Shown here: positions 38,512 to 47,023 of the stretch, one piece after another
How positions within the stretch are numbered: position 1 is the stretch's first letter
Layout: every line of letters starts with the position of its first letter
Source: Kitasatospora sp. NBC_00240
GTDB lineage: Bacteria; Actinomycetota; Actinomycetes; Streptomycetales; Streptomycetaceae
DNA: 64,000 nucleotides
Assembly (NCBI RefSeq): GCF_026342405.1
Contig: NZ_JAPEMU010000003.1
Coordinates: 242,276 to 306,275, forward strand
Reading direction: 5' to 3'
Notes under the pieces: generated by a model
What the model was told of the DNA's origin: nothing
Database searches by the model: none
What the model saw: only the letters and a program-made list of their open reading frames with translations
Made by a program: the position numbers and the translations under genes

Positions 38512-38796
38512 ATGCAAACGCAGTGGGTGTACCAGCTCCGGGACTGCCCGGACGCCGAGGACGTCGAGCTCCTGGACGAGGAGAAGAAGGACGAGGAGGA
38601 GGGCCGGCCTCGGCAGATCCTGGCCCGCCAGCGCGGGGGTGCCGACGGCCTGGTCGACGGGTACGTCCTGCAGGGGATGGACGCGCAGGCTCACACCGCC
38701 GTCTGCACCCGGGTGCTGGCCGGCGATCCCGACCCGGTGGCGGAGTACCTGCTGGAGCTTCTGGCCGAGGTCTGCCCGAAGGAGAGCGCCCGTTGA
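38512..38796 (+). CDS. Small acidic protein with a paralogue at 40280
   Basis: 94 residues from ATG 38512, with GGAGG upstream. QTQWVYQLRDCPDAEDVELL, an acidic DEEKKDEEEG segment, then DGLVDGYVLQGMDAQAHTA and EYLLELLAEVCP. Conserved with the frameshifted gene at 40280-40551. Its stop overlaps a TTG start of the next gene. Being just downstream of the toxin-like gene, it could be an immunity or accessory factor, but the evidence is only position. Confidence 0.6.
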   Translation: MQTQWVYQLRDCPDAEDVELLDEEKKDEEEGRPRQILARQRGGADGLVDGYVLQGMDAQAHTAVCTRVLAGDPDPVAEYLLELLAEVCPKESAR

Positions 38797-39371
38797 GCGG
38801 CCTGGCAGGTGGCGGCGCGTCCCGTGACCGGCAGGGTGCAACCGCGGTTGCACCGTCATACGACGTGACCTGCCTGCCCGTCACCACGGCGCTGCGCGAC
38901 GACGACGGGGGCGAGGTGGGCCGGGCGGTGCGCGAGGTGCTGGCCGAGGCTGGCGCCGTCGGGGAGCGGGCTGCCGCGTGGGTCGAGGCGGTGGCGGTGC
39001 GGCAGAGCGACGGTGCGCACCGGCGGGTGTTGGAGATGTTCGCCGGGGCGGTGCGGCGGGTGCTGGGTCGCGAGATCGTGCCGGGCGGGAGCGGCGAGGT
39101 GAGCTGCGGGCTGCGCTATCGCCTGGATGCCTACGTGGTCCTGGGCGCCGCCGGCACCGGGCGCGTCCCCGACCTGACCAACGCCGAGCAGCTCGCCCTG
39201 GTCGCTGTCGGTGCCGTCGCCGCCACCGCGCCGAGCACCGTCCTCGGCGACATCGAAGCCGACCTGCCGGCGCTGTTGGCGGTCATCGACCGGGCTCTCG
39301 CCTGGGCGGCGCATAACCCGCAGGCCGGCTCCGCGCCGTCCGGCCTCGAACGCCCATCAACTGCGCAGTAG
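38793..39371 (+). CDS. Hypothetical protein coupled to the small acidic gene
   Basis: 192 residues from TTG 38793 (TTGA overlap with the previous stop). Helical, Ala/Val-rich: EVGRAVREVLAEAGAVGERA, VLEMFAGAVRRVLGREIVPG, YRLDAYVVLGAAGTGRVPD, NAEQLALVAVGAVAATAP. No signal peptide, metal motif or recognised family. Ends just before the antitoxin operator. Confidence 0.55.
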   Translation: MSGLAGGGASRDRQGATAVAPSYDVTCLPVTTALRDDDGGEVGRAVREVLAEAGAVGERAAAWVEAVAVRQSDGAHRRVLEMFAGAVRRVLGREIVPGGSGEVSCGLRYRLDAYVVLGAAGTGRVPDLTNAEQLALVAVGAVAATAPSTVLGDIEADLPALLAVIDRALAWAAHNPQAGSAPSGLERPSTAQ

Positions 39372-39397
39372 TGCGCACTTGTGTAGAGTTGTGCGCA
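39361..39397 (+). promoter_or_regulatory. Phased TGCGCA operator repeats before the antitoxin gene
   Basis: TGCGCA occurs at 39362, 39372 and 39392, that is at 10- and 20-base spacing, placing all three on the same face of the helix. The first two lie in perfect 8-base palindromes (CTGCGCAG, GTGCGCAC). The last overlaps ATG 39397, and a TAGAGT lies between. This is the arrangement expected for autoregulation by a Phd/YefM antitoxin. Confidence 0.6.
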
Positions 39398-39651
39398 TGG
39401 ACACCTATCCCATCACCGAGGCCCGGAACAAGCTCGGGGCTCTTGCCCGGCAGGTCAGCGCGGAGCAGAAGCACGTCGCCCTCACTGACCGGGGGCAGAC
39501 CATGGCGGTGCTGATCAGTCCGGCCGAGCTGGAGGAGCTGGAGTACCACCGGGTGGCCGCCGAGTACCTGGCGCGCAAGGAGCGCGGCGAGACCGGCCCC
39601 GGTATCCCGCAGGACGAGGCGCGCCGGCGGGTCTTCGGGGACGCCTCGTGA
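39397..39651 (+). CDS. Phd/YefM-type antitoxin
   Basis: 84 residues from ATG 39397. YPITEARNKLGALARQVSAE and HVALTDRGQTMAVLISPAEL are the DNA-binding N-terminal motif of the Phd/YefM family; the C-terminal tail (EYLARKERGETGPGIPQDEA) would wrap the toxin. The stop overlaps the toxin start (GTGA). With the toxin frame broken this may be an orphan antitoxin. Confidence 0.9.
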   Translation: MDTYPITEARNKLGALARQVSAEQKHVALTDRGQTMAVLISPAELEELEYHRVAAEYLARKERGETGPGIPQDEARRRVFGDAS

Positions 39652-39897
39652 CCTAACCGCGTCACCTGGGAGCCCTCCGCCCTGGCCCCTGCGGAGAAGC
39701 ACGCCGCCGGCGACCGCGAGGGCATCGAGCAGGTCCTCCTCGCCGTCGACCTCCTGGCCGACAATCCCCGCCCCGCTGGCGCCTTCACAATCGGGGCCAG
39801 CGGCATCTACCGCATCCAGGTCGGCTTGTACCGCGTCCAGTACGAGGTCCAGGACCGGACGGTCACCGTCACCGTCTTCCACCTCGGCCGGGCCTAG
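39648..39897 (+). pseudogene. RelE/ParE-type toxin, inactivated at codon 3
   Basis: The expected product after GTG 39648 would read VTYRVTWEPSALAPAEKH, EGIEQVLLAVDLLADNPRP, SGIYRIQVGLYRVQYEVQD and end VTVFHLGRA. One extra A (CCTAACCGC where CCTACCGC is expected) makes codon 3 TAA and shifts the frame. No alternative ATG or GTG restores it. The rest of the gene is well preserved, so the mutation is recent or a sequencing error. Confidence 0.75.
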
Positions 39898-39947
39898 AAG
39901 CCCCATCCGGCACGGCGCCGACCCCGGACCGCACACGGCGGTTCTAG

Positions 39948-39989
39948 CGATCCCCGCAACACCCTGGATTCAGGGAGTTGCGGGGATCG
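39948..39989. terminator. Terminator of the toxin-antitoxin operon
   Basis: CGATCCCCGCAAC pairs perfectly with GTTGCGGGGATCG; an inner CCCTG/CAGGG extends the stem after one A-A mismatch, with a GATT loop. It lies 50 bases beyond the toxin stop. Confidence 0.75.
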
Positions 39990-40095
39990 TGGGAGAACCT
40001 GCGGGAGGTCTACGTGGAACGCCTCACCGGCCGGTTCGGGCAACCGTGGCGCGGCCGCGGGGGCAGGTGGCGACCCATGCCGCCCCCACGAACGT

Positions 40096-40158
40096 GGCGG
40101 GCGCCCGCCAGCTGATGGCCCGAGGTATGTGCGTCTCAGGTACCGGCGGGCGCCCGCC
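40096..40158. repeat. Two identical 14-base palindromes
   Basis: GGCGGGCGCCCGCC, itself palindromic, occurs at 40096-40109 and 40145-40158, 49 bases centre to centre, about 120 bases before the paralogue gene at 40280. It could be a repressor-binding pair or tandem hairpins. No protein can be assigned. Confidence 0.4.
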
Positions 40159-40279
40159 CCAGACGCTACCGGCCGCCAGGCGCAGGACCCCGGCGGCGCG
40201 GCGGCCCGCCGGGGCGCCCCCTGCGGCGATGCGACCGAAGGGGTGGGGAGCGGCTGCGCGTGGGGAAGGAATGGTCGGC

Positions 40280-40551
40280 ATGCCGACGCAGTGGGTCTAC
40301 CAGCTCCGGAACTGCCCGGACGCCGAGGAGGTCGAGGTCCTGGCCGAGGAGGAGGCTCGCCCCGGCAGATCCTGGCCCGCGAGCGCCCGGGCGCGGGCGG
40401 CGGCCTGGTGGACGGGTACGTCCTGCAGAGGGTCGACGCGCGGCTGCGCACCGCCGTCTATACGTGGGTGCAGGCCGGCGAGGCGGGGCAGGTGACGGAG
40501 TACTTGCTGGAGCTGCTGGCCGAGGTCTGCCCCATGGAGCGGGCCCGGTAG
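40280..40551 (+). pseudogene. Frameshifted paralogue of the small acidic gene at 38512
   Basis: From ATG 40280 the frame reads PTQWVYQLRNCPDAEEVEVL; near 40355 it shifts, and a second frame continues RQILARERPGAGGGLVDGYV and EYLLELLAEVCPMERAR to the stop at 40551. Nearly every residue after the shift aligns with the intact gene at 38512. A local duplication followed by a one-base lesion is the simplest history. Confidence 0.65.
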
Positions 40552-40753
40552 GGGTGGGTGCGGCCGCCACCGCCGCGCTGCTCGCCCCGTGGCCGGGCCT
40601 GCGGTGCGCCTCGGGAGCGCTGAGCCGTTCTTTACAGGCCCGCTCCCGGGGGCGGTTCGGCAAGGCCGCAGGTTGAGGAGGGCGACGGGGTGGCGGGTCC
40701 GGTCGATGCGGACGACCCGCTACCTGGCCGCGCCATCGCCCAGCTGGGGGCCC

Positions 40754-42390
40754 TCAGGGCTGATTCAAAGTCAATGCCGGGAAAATAGGGCCGTGAACAG
40801 GCTGTCAAGCCGTGTTGGGGGAATGTTGATGTAGGGCGGCGGGTCTTGGCGTAGGACGGGAGTTGACCAAGATGCCGTACCTGCGGGAGCTGTGTTGCCC
40901 ACTCGATCTGACGTGCCCACCTGCGCTGACCGGCCGAGGCGCGTTCGCGGCCGGGCATCTCGGCGAGCTGACGCAGATCATCACGCCGGCTGTGGTCGAC
41001 GAGGTGTTGAGGGCGACGCGTCGGGTGGAGAGGCGGGTCCGAAAAAAAGCTACCGTCGCGGGTGGTGGTGTACTTCGTGCTGGCCATGGCGCTCTTCCCT
41101 CGCGAAGGGTATCGCGGGGTGTGGGCATCGCTGGTCGCTGGCCTGACAGGTGAGGTCTGCGATCCCTCCGCCGCCGCGTTGCGCCAGGCCCGCCGCCGGA
41201 TAGGGCCCGAACCGCTCGCCCTGCTGTTCGACCAGCTCAAGGGCTGCACGGCCTCAGCGGAGACCCTCGGCGCGTGGTGGCGCGGGCTGCGCATGGTGGC
41301 CTGGGACGGAACCACCCTCGAGGTGGCCGACAGCCCGGCCAACGCCGCGTTCTTCGGCTACTACCAGGCCCGTCGAGCCTCGACGTATCCGCTGGTCCGG
41401 CTCACCGCCCTGGTCGAATGCGGGACCCGGGCCCTGGTGGATGTGGTGACAGGGCCCGTCGCCGACAGTGAGAAGAGCCAGGCCCAGCAACTCTGCGGAG
41501 TACTGCGACCGGGCATGCTGCACTTGGCCGATCGCGGCTCCGCCAGCCTGGAGCTGATGCGCCAGGCAGCCAGCACGGGGGCGCATCTGTTGTGGCGGAT
41601 CAACACCGGCCGCATCCTGCCCCCCGTCCACGTGCTCGACGACGGAACCTGGCTGTCCATGGTCTCCACGCCCACCGGCCGCAACCAGCTGGTGCGCTGG
41701 GTTGACCGCGACCGACGTCGCGGGGTGGCTCCCCAGGTCCATGGTGTCGCCGTGCGGGTCATCGAAGCCGACATCACCGTGACCGACCGGGCCACGGGAA
41801 CCTCGCGCACCAGCCGCTTGCGTCTGGTGACCACACTTCTGGACCGCCACCGTTACCCAGCAGGCGAGTTGGCCGCTTTGTATCATGAGCGGTGGGAGGT
41901 CGAGACCGCCTATTACGGGCTGAAGGTCACCGCGCTCGGCTCGGGAACCGTCCTGCGCTCCCATCACCCGCGCGATGTCCTCCAAGAGCTGCTCGGACTG
42001 TTCATCGTGTTCCAGGCCGCTCGGCGCACTGCGGCGCAGACCGCCACGGCGGCCGGCCTCGACCCGGACCGGATTTCACTGACCGTCACACTCCGTACCG
42101 CTCGCCACACCGTGATCAACGCCGACCTGGCGCCCCACGCAGAGGTCGGCACGACACCACGCATCGCCGCTGCCACCCTCAACCCCCGAGCTCTCGGGCC
42201 CAAACAGCGGCGTCCACGGATCCTTCCCCGCCGCGTGAAACGCAGCCAGTCCAAGTTCGCCTACAACGAGACCAGGAACGACAAGGCACTACAGAGAGCA
42301 ACAACCACGATCACCGTCGCCCCCTGCCCCCGCCCTTGACAGCCTGCTCACGGCCCTATCTTCCCGGCATTGACTTTGAATCAGCCCTGA
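40754..42390 (+). mobile_element. IS4-family element
   Basis: 1637 bp with 56-base terminal inverted repeats (two mismatches) beginning TCAGGGCTGATTCAAAGTC. The transposase stop lies inside the right repeat. No target duplication is visible (CTGGGGGCCC left, CCAGTACCTG right), so one flank may have rearranged. Confidence 0.9.
40863..42339 (+). pseudogene. IS4-family transposase with a frame change at an A7 run
   Basis: The N-terminal frame (from TTG 40863 or ATG 40872) reads LGELTQIITPAVVDEVLRAT and meets A7 at 41042-41048. The main frame then runs VVVYFVLAMALFPREGYRGV to 42339. The DDE core is present: AWDGTTLEVADS, HLADRGSASLELM and YHERWEVETAYYGLK. Six A's would join the frames. Either the gene is broken by one A, or slippage on the A run makes the full protein. 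Confidence 0.7.
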
Positions 42391-42640
42391 CCAGTACCTG
42401 CGGCAGGTCCAGTGATGCAGGATAGACAACCGACGAGGTTCTCCGGCCATCGAGTTGAGACGTCAGACCTCTCACTCAACCGCCGAAGAGCCTCGCTCGT
42501 TTCGCTGCCTGCCGACGCCACCCACCAGTCACCCGACCGGCGCCCGCGCTGAAAACGCTCCCTCTCACACTCAGCGGCGGCGAGATCATTTCGCTGAGAA
42601 GAAAACCCCAGTGGCGTCGGCCGGTTCCTTCGACGTGGGA

Positions 42641-43030
42641 TCACACCGTCGGACCCGAATAAGTCCTACCCGTAGTGAGGTCGCGCAGCAGGGGCCAGGC
42701 CCAGTCCTTTACTCCGATCCTGAAGATATAGGAGTTCGTCGCACCTGGAACCGACCAGAAACTTCCCTGGTCGCCAGTCAGTGTACCGTGGGCGGGGTTA
42801 CCACCCCAGACCAGATTGAAATCAAGGCGCTTAGCGACCATCGTCTGATTGTCGAACTGGACGCGGTAACCGTCGGATACTACCTGGATGCAGAGCCTGC
42901 CTCCGTCCTCTGCGGAGCAGCCCCAGTTTCCAACGGTGGAAGCCGATGCGGTGGGTGCGGTGGCCACACCACCCAGCAGGACACTCAGACTAGCAATTAC
43001 AATTCCCAGAGACCTCTTAACAGGAGACAT
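42641..43030 (-). CDS. Small secreted protein, paralogue A
   Basis: 129 residues from ATG 43030, with AAGGGGGAG upstream. The signal peptide (SLGIVIASLSVLLGG, cleavage after TASA) leads to a mature domain of about 100 residues: WGCSAEDGGRLCIQVVSDGY, KRLDFNLVWGG, HGTLTGDQGSFWSVPGATNS. It shares the pattern GxCxQ..S.GY...N......R.DFNLV...G..G.F...P..T...F.VG.K with the gene at 45415. Two Cys may form a disulfide. Function unknown. Confidence 0.7.
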   Translation of the reverse strand: MSPVKRSLGIVIASLSVLLGGVATAPTASASTVGNWGCSAEDGGRLCIQVVSDGYRVQFDNQTMVAKRLDFNLVWGGNPAHGTLTGDQGSFWSVPGATNSYIFRIGVKDWAWPLLRDLTTGRTYSGPTV

Positions 43031-43361
43031 GTCTCCCCCTTCGCGGGATTGCATCATAGAATCCGACCGGTGTGGACGGTGGAGTAGGTACAGGAAAGCT
43101 CCAGCGGGAACTCGCGTCAAGGGATAGGAGGAAATCTTTCAAAACCTAGTACTGCGGGCCCAGTCAGATCGGCCGTAAAACATGGTGGGCCCCTGTTGCC
43201 CTACTGGGCGTCGTGGCGGCGTCGGGTGACAGACGAGGGGCAGTTGGTGGGCTCAGTTTTGGTTGGGTTGCGTCGACACGAAGAAACGGGTGCAGTCTCG
43301 CCGCACGCAGCGAACGTCTTTCATCCTGGGTTTCGCCAGGTCAGAAAGGTGTGGACGGCAG

Positions 43362-43501
43362 TGAGCCCTTTCAGCTGCTGCTCGGCAGGGTGGAGCCGCA
43401 TCCGCCGTTGACGGCCACCCGGACCAGCGGGATCGCGGTCGGGCGTGCCGGCTGCCGCCTCGGCTCCGTCACCCGATCGGTGGCCGCTCTGAAAGAGCTC
43501 A
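43362..43501 (-). mobile_element. 140-bp MITE, copy 2
   Basis: Exact inverted copy of 17881-18020 with the same terminal repeats. It lies next to the 3' side of the IS1380-type element; different flanking bases from copy 1 support independent insertion. No clear target duplication. Confidence 0.85.
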
Positions 43502-43772
43502 GTGATGGTCCGGCCGATGCGGTTGGTCGAGCAGCGGGACCATCGTAGGAGTTGCCAGGACTCGAGTCGGGCGAAGGCGTTGGGGACCCTGTCTCTTTGC
43601 CTCACCACTGCGGCCTGTTGATCTTGTGCCCGTGATGTCGCTTTCGTTCCTTCCGGGGGCGGGGCCGGGTAGGGCTGCGCGTCGGCTGTCGTGCCGGTGG
43701 CGCCGGGTTCCACGGGCCCGGTGAACTGTGAGGTGACCTCCTCCTGGTGTTCGGTAGGACCGGGGTCGCCGG

Positions 43773-45207
43773 TCAGGCTGGGGTGGGCAGGGCGAGGATC
43801 CGGGCGAAGGCGGTGGCGATCTCCTTCGCCCAGGGCCAGGTGCGGGGGATCTTGAGCCTGCGGCGGCGCTGTCTGCGGACCAGGACGGCGGGGACGTGCA
43901 GGAAGCGGTAGCGCAGGGTCTTCGGGGTTGCGGTGGCGAGCTCGCCGTCGAGCGCGAGGAGTTGCAGCCAGGCCCGTAAGTCGCAGGCCAGGGCGACGGT
44001 CAGCAGCCACGCCCGGTTGGCCTTCATATCCTGCGAGGGAAACAGGTCCAGGCCCTGTGCCTTGCTGTCGCGGATCTTCGGCTCGACGCGGGCGTGGGTG
44101 CGGTGCCGGCAGTCCAGCCAGGCCGGCTGGCGTCGGCGGGTGTTGGTCGCGAAGGCCTGGTACCGCATGTTGTGCTTCTTCTCGTACGCGGACGCGTCCT
44201 TCAGGTAGCGGGGGTGCAGGGGTTCCTTGCGGACGATCACCCGGTGGTGTGATGGCCAGGTGGTGAGGCCGCCGAGCAGGCCGGTGATGTCGGGCGACGA
44301 ACGCGTCCTCACGCGCCTGCCCGTTGGGGCCGATCGCGTTCTCCCACAGCCCGTGGGTGTCCAGGACCTCCACGGCGGCCTGCTCGCGCTCGGCGAAGGC
44401 CCAGCCGATGGAGCACTCCCAGGTGAACGAGGGACTGCGGCGGCCACCTGCGCCGGCGATCCAGTCCAGCAGGCCGTGGGAGAACCCGGCCCCGTCGATG
44501 CGGAACAGGATCTTCTTGCGGTACTGCCACGGCAGCTGCTCGACCGCGGCCTGAAGGATGGCGATGTTGTCGCCGGTGTCGTTGGCCCCGGCGTCGCCGG
44601 GCCGCAGGTGCTGGGTGAGCAGCTCGCCGGTGTTGTCGCAGTACGCGGGCAGGGGGCAGTGCCCGAACACGCCCTTCTTGTACGTGCCGGCCGCGCCCTC
44701 CTTCTCGGAAGGGGCGGGAACGACGGTGGCATCCGAGTCGATCACGGTCCAGCCCTCAAGGGCCCGGCCGTCCACGGTGGTCCAGGGAAAGACCTGGTTA
44801 CGGGTGGTGAGGTGAGTCCAGACCCGGCGACGCACCACGGCGCGCGCCCAAGCAATCCGGTGCAGTTCCCGCTCCTCCACCTCGCCGAGCGTCCGGGAGA
44901 CGGTGGACACCGAGGCGGTGGCGCCGATCACCTGCCGCTGGTGCTCCAGCAGACGGATGTCGCGCATACCGCTCGCGCCGAGCACGATCGCGCAGGCCAG
45001 GTCGGTCAGCACCTGACCACGAGAATGCCCGGGCGTGAAGCCCTCGCGGGCCATCGCCGACGACAACGCCCCGGGCAGCCCCATCCGCTTGGCGAGCAGC
45101 TGCAGATGCACGCCTCCGGCGTGACCGACCTGCCCCCTGCCGTCTGCGGACATGGCCAGACCCTTGAACTGTTCGCTACGCTGCTGCACGGAAAAGGTGC
45201 CCCCCAC
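43773..45207 (-). pseudogene. IS1380-family transposase, frameshifted (second type)
   Basis: The N-terminal frame from 45207 (or the internal start MSADGRG) reads LAKRMGLPGALSSAMAREGF, TVIDSDATVVPAPSEKEGA, KKILFRIDGAGFSHGLLDWI. After GQAREDAFV, near 44296, one extra C shifts the frame; the rest (SDITGLLGGL-like, VIVRKEPLHPRYLKDASAY, KIRDSKAQGLDLFPSQDMKA) is in another frame to 43773. Different from the IS1380 copies at 1 and 48779. An inverted AAAAGGTGCC/GGCACCTTTT pair lies before the start. Confidence 0.8.
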
Positions 45208-45414
45208 CCCACGACGATCTTGTTCTCGACAAGCCGGATCATCGCAGGTCGGACGGCACCTTTTCCTTTTGGATCACACCCCGTCAGCACCCCCGGTACT
45301 CATGGTGAAACGCTGAGGCTGGACCTTCGCCTGGCGTCCGCGCCGCGCCGTCGCCTTGTCTTTGCACCACAGCTGCTGCGCCGTCGGTCGCAGCCCGGCC
45401 ACGGGTCGGAGGTA

Positions 45415-45798
45415 TCACCCGTACAGGGGTGGGGTCATCATGTAGAAACCGTTGTCGGTAAGAGAAATCAGCTTCCCTTGGCACACGTTCTTAGTTCCTA
45501 CCGCAAAGAAATATGTGTACGTCCGATACGGTCCTATAATGAAAGCCCCAAGATCCCCATATGTTCCATCATTGCAAACCAGATTGAAGTCGGCACGGAA
45601 GTAAGTGTTCATATTATTGGTATATGAAATGTTATATCCGTTACTATATTCCTGGAGGCAAAGACCCGGGGATGTAAAGCCCGTTCCGCATACTTTTTGA
45701 CCTACCGCCGCCGAAGCGGCAGGGGCCGTTGCAAAGCTAGCCGCCGCAATTACTAGCGAGCTAAGAGTGACGCCTACCATTCTCTTCGTGGAGGACAT
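45415..45798 (-). CDS. Small secreted protein, paralogue B
   Basis: 127 residues from ATG 45798 with GGAAGGG upstream. The signal peptide (VTLSSLVIAAASFATAP, cleavage near AASA) precedes a mature domain CGTGFTSPGLCLQEYSNGYN, YFRADFNLVCNDGTYGDLGA, TYTYFFAVGTKNVCQGK, related to paralogue A at 42641. Four Cys suggest two disulfides. The gene is markedly more AT-rich than its surroundings, a sign of separate origin. An IS1380-type element and the MITE lie between the two paralogues. Confidence 0.7.
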   Translation of the reverse strand: MSSTKRMVGVTLSSLVIAAASFATAPAASAAVGQKVCGTGFTSPGLCLQEYSNGYNISYTNNMNTYFRADFNLVCNDGTYGDLGAFIIGPYRTYTYFFAVGTKNVCQGKLISLTDNGFYMMTPPLYG

Positions 45799-46090
45799 CT
45801 CAATATCCCTTCCGTCAAGGATTCCCATGAGTACGGAGTGGCGCAAGTGAAATGCGGTGGAGATAGGGATAGCACCCTTGTCTCGGTGCGTCAATATCAG
45901 ATCCATGTCCAACTGAAAAGTTGGGCCTATGGGCCCAGTGGCCTTTCTTTGCTTGGCAACAAGTGATGGCGGTAAGAAGCCGTCGTCTTTCCGAGAGTGC
46001 CGGGTGCGTTTCCGCTGGTCAGGCGCGTAGGGGTCGTGTTTCGGCGGCAGGGACGGGGTGTCGTGTCGTCTCTTCGGTGGAGGTACCGGG

Positions 46091-46190
46091 ATGCCGTCGG
46101 TGATCGGGTTGCTGGAGGAACGTGAACGCGCCGCTCGGCGGCGGGCGGAGACTCTTCAGGTCGAGCTTCGGGAGGCGGAGGCCGTGTGGG
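46091..46190 (+). pseudogene. Small IS-associated ORF, truncated by the IS5 end
   Basis: ATG 46091 begins PSVIGLLEERERAARRRAET, a coiled-coil-like start seen in small actinomycete proteins beside transposons. After 33 codons it runs into the left end of the IS5-family element (GAGCCTTTTCAG at 46190). The 3' part of the gene is not seen on the other side. Confidence 0.4.
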
Positions 46191-46314
46191 AGCCTTTTCA
46201 GAGTGGCTACCGATCGGGTGACGGCCGGGCAGTTGTGGACCGGGGAAGAACGGACAGGGCTCCCATGCAGTTGAGTGAGACATCCGATCTCAACTCTTCT
46301 GCCGGGAAGCCCTG

Positions 46315-47023
46315 GTGGTCACCTATCCTGCCGAACTGGACCTGCCACACGCGCTCGTTGAGTGGGTCACCATGCTCATCGTCACCCAGGAGGGTGACCG
46401 CCAGTGCAAGCTCCGCCCCTCCCAGCGGGCGCTGGTCGCAGTGGTGTACCTGCGCAAGCACGACACTCTCGCCCAGATCGCCGCCGGCTTCCGGATCAGC
46501 GTCGGGACCGCCCACGCATACGTCCACCAGGTCACCGACCTCCTCGCCCGCCGCGCGCGCGGGCTGACGAGGGCCCTGCGCGAGGCGGATCCCGAGTACG
46601 TGCTGGTCGACGGCACCCTGGCCGAGTGCAACCGCGTCGGCGTCGGCCGTGCCGACTACTCAGGAAAGCACCGCCGCCACGGCGTGAACCTGCAGGTCAT
46701 CACCGATCCCTGGGGCAAGCTGGTATGGATCTCACCGGCCCTGCCCGGCCGCACCCACGACCTGACCGCGGCCCGCACCCACCGCATCGTGAAGACCTGC
46801 GTCCGGCTCCGCGTCCCCGCCCTGGCCGACATGGCCTGCACCGGCGCGGGCGGCACGTTCGCCGTCCCCACCGGACGCCCGCCCGGCGGCGAGCTCACCG
46901 CCGGGCAGAAATCGCTCAACCGGGCCCACGCCCGACTGCGGCATCCCGTCGAACGCAGCGTCGCCACCGTCAAGCGATGACGCATCTTCCAGCGCGCCCG
47001 CTGCAGCCCAACAGGCTGACCTC
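46315..47023 (+). pseudogene. IS5-family transposase (DDE_Tnp_4), disrupted
   Basis: From GTG 46315 the frame reads HDTLAQIAAGFRISVGTAHA (HTH), EYVLVDGTLAECNRVG (first Asp) and TAARTHRIVKTC. It ends at TGA 46978-46980 where VKRW is expected, so Trp was lost. The next codons (RIFQRARCSP) continue with one base missing, then IS256 interrupts at 47024. The final codons LTLERQR and stop are at about 48476-48499. Inactive. Confidence 0.8.

Noticed and set aside
43321..43770. C-terminal extension of the IS1380 frame through the MITE
   Set aside because: The open frame running through 43362-43501 is fortuitous; true homology ends at 43773 in another frame.
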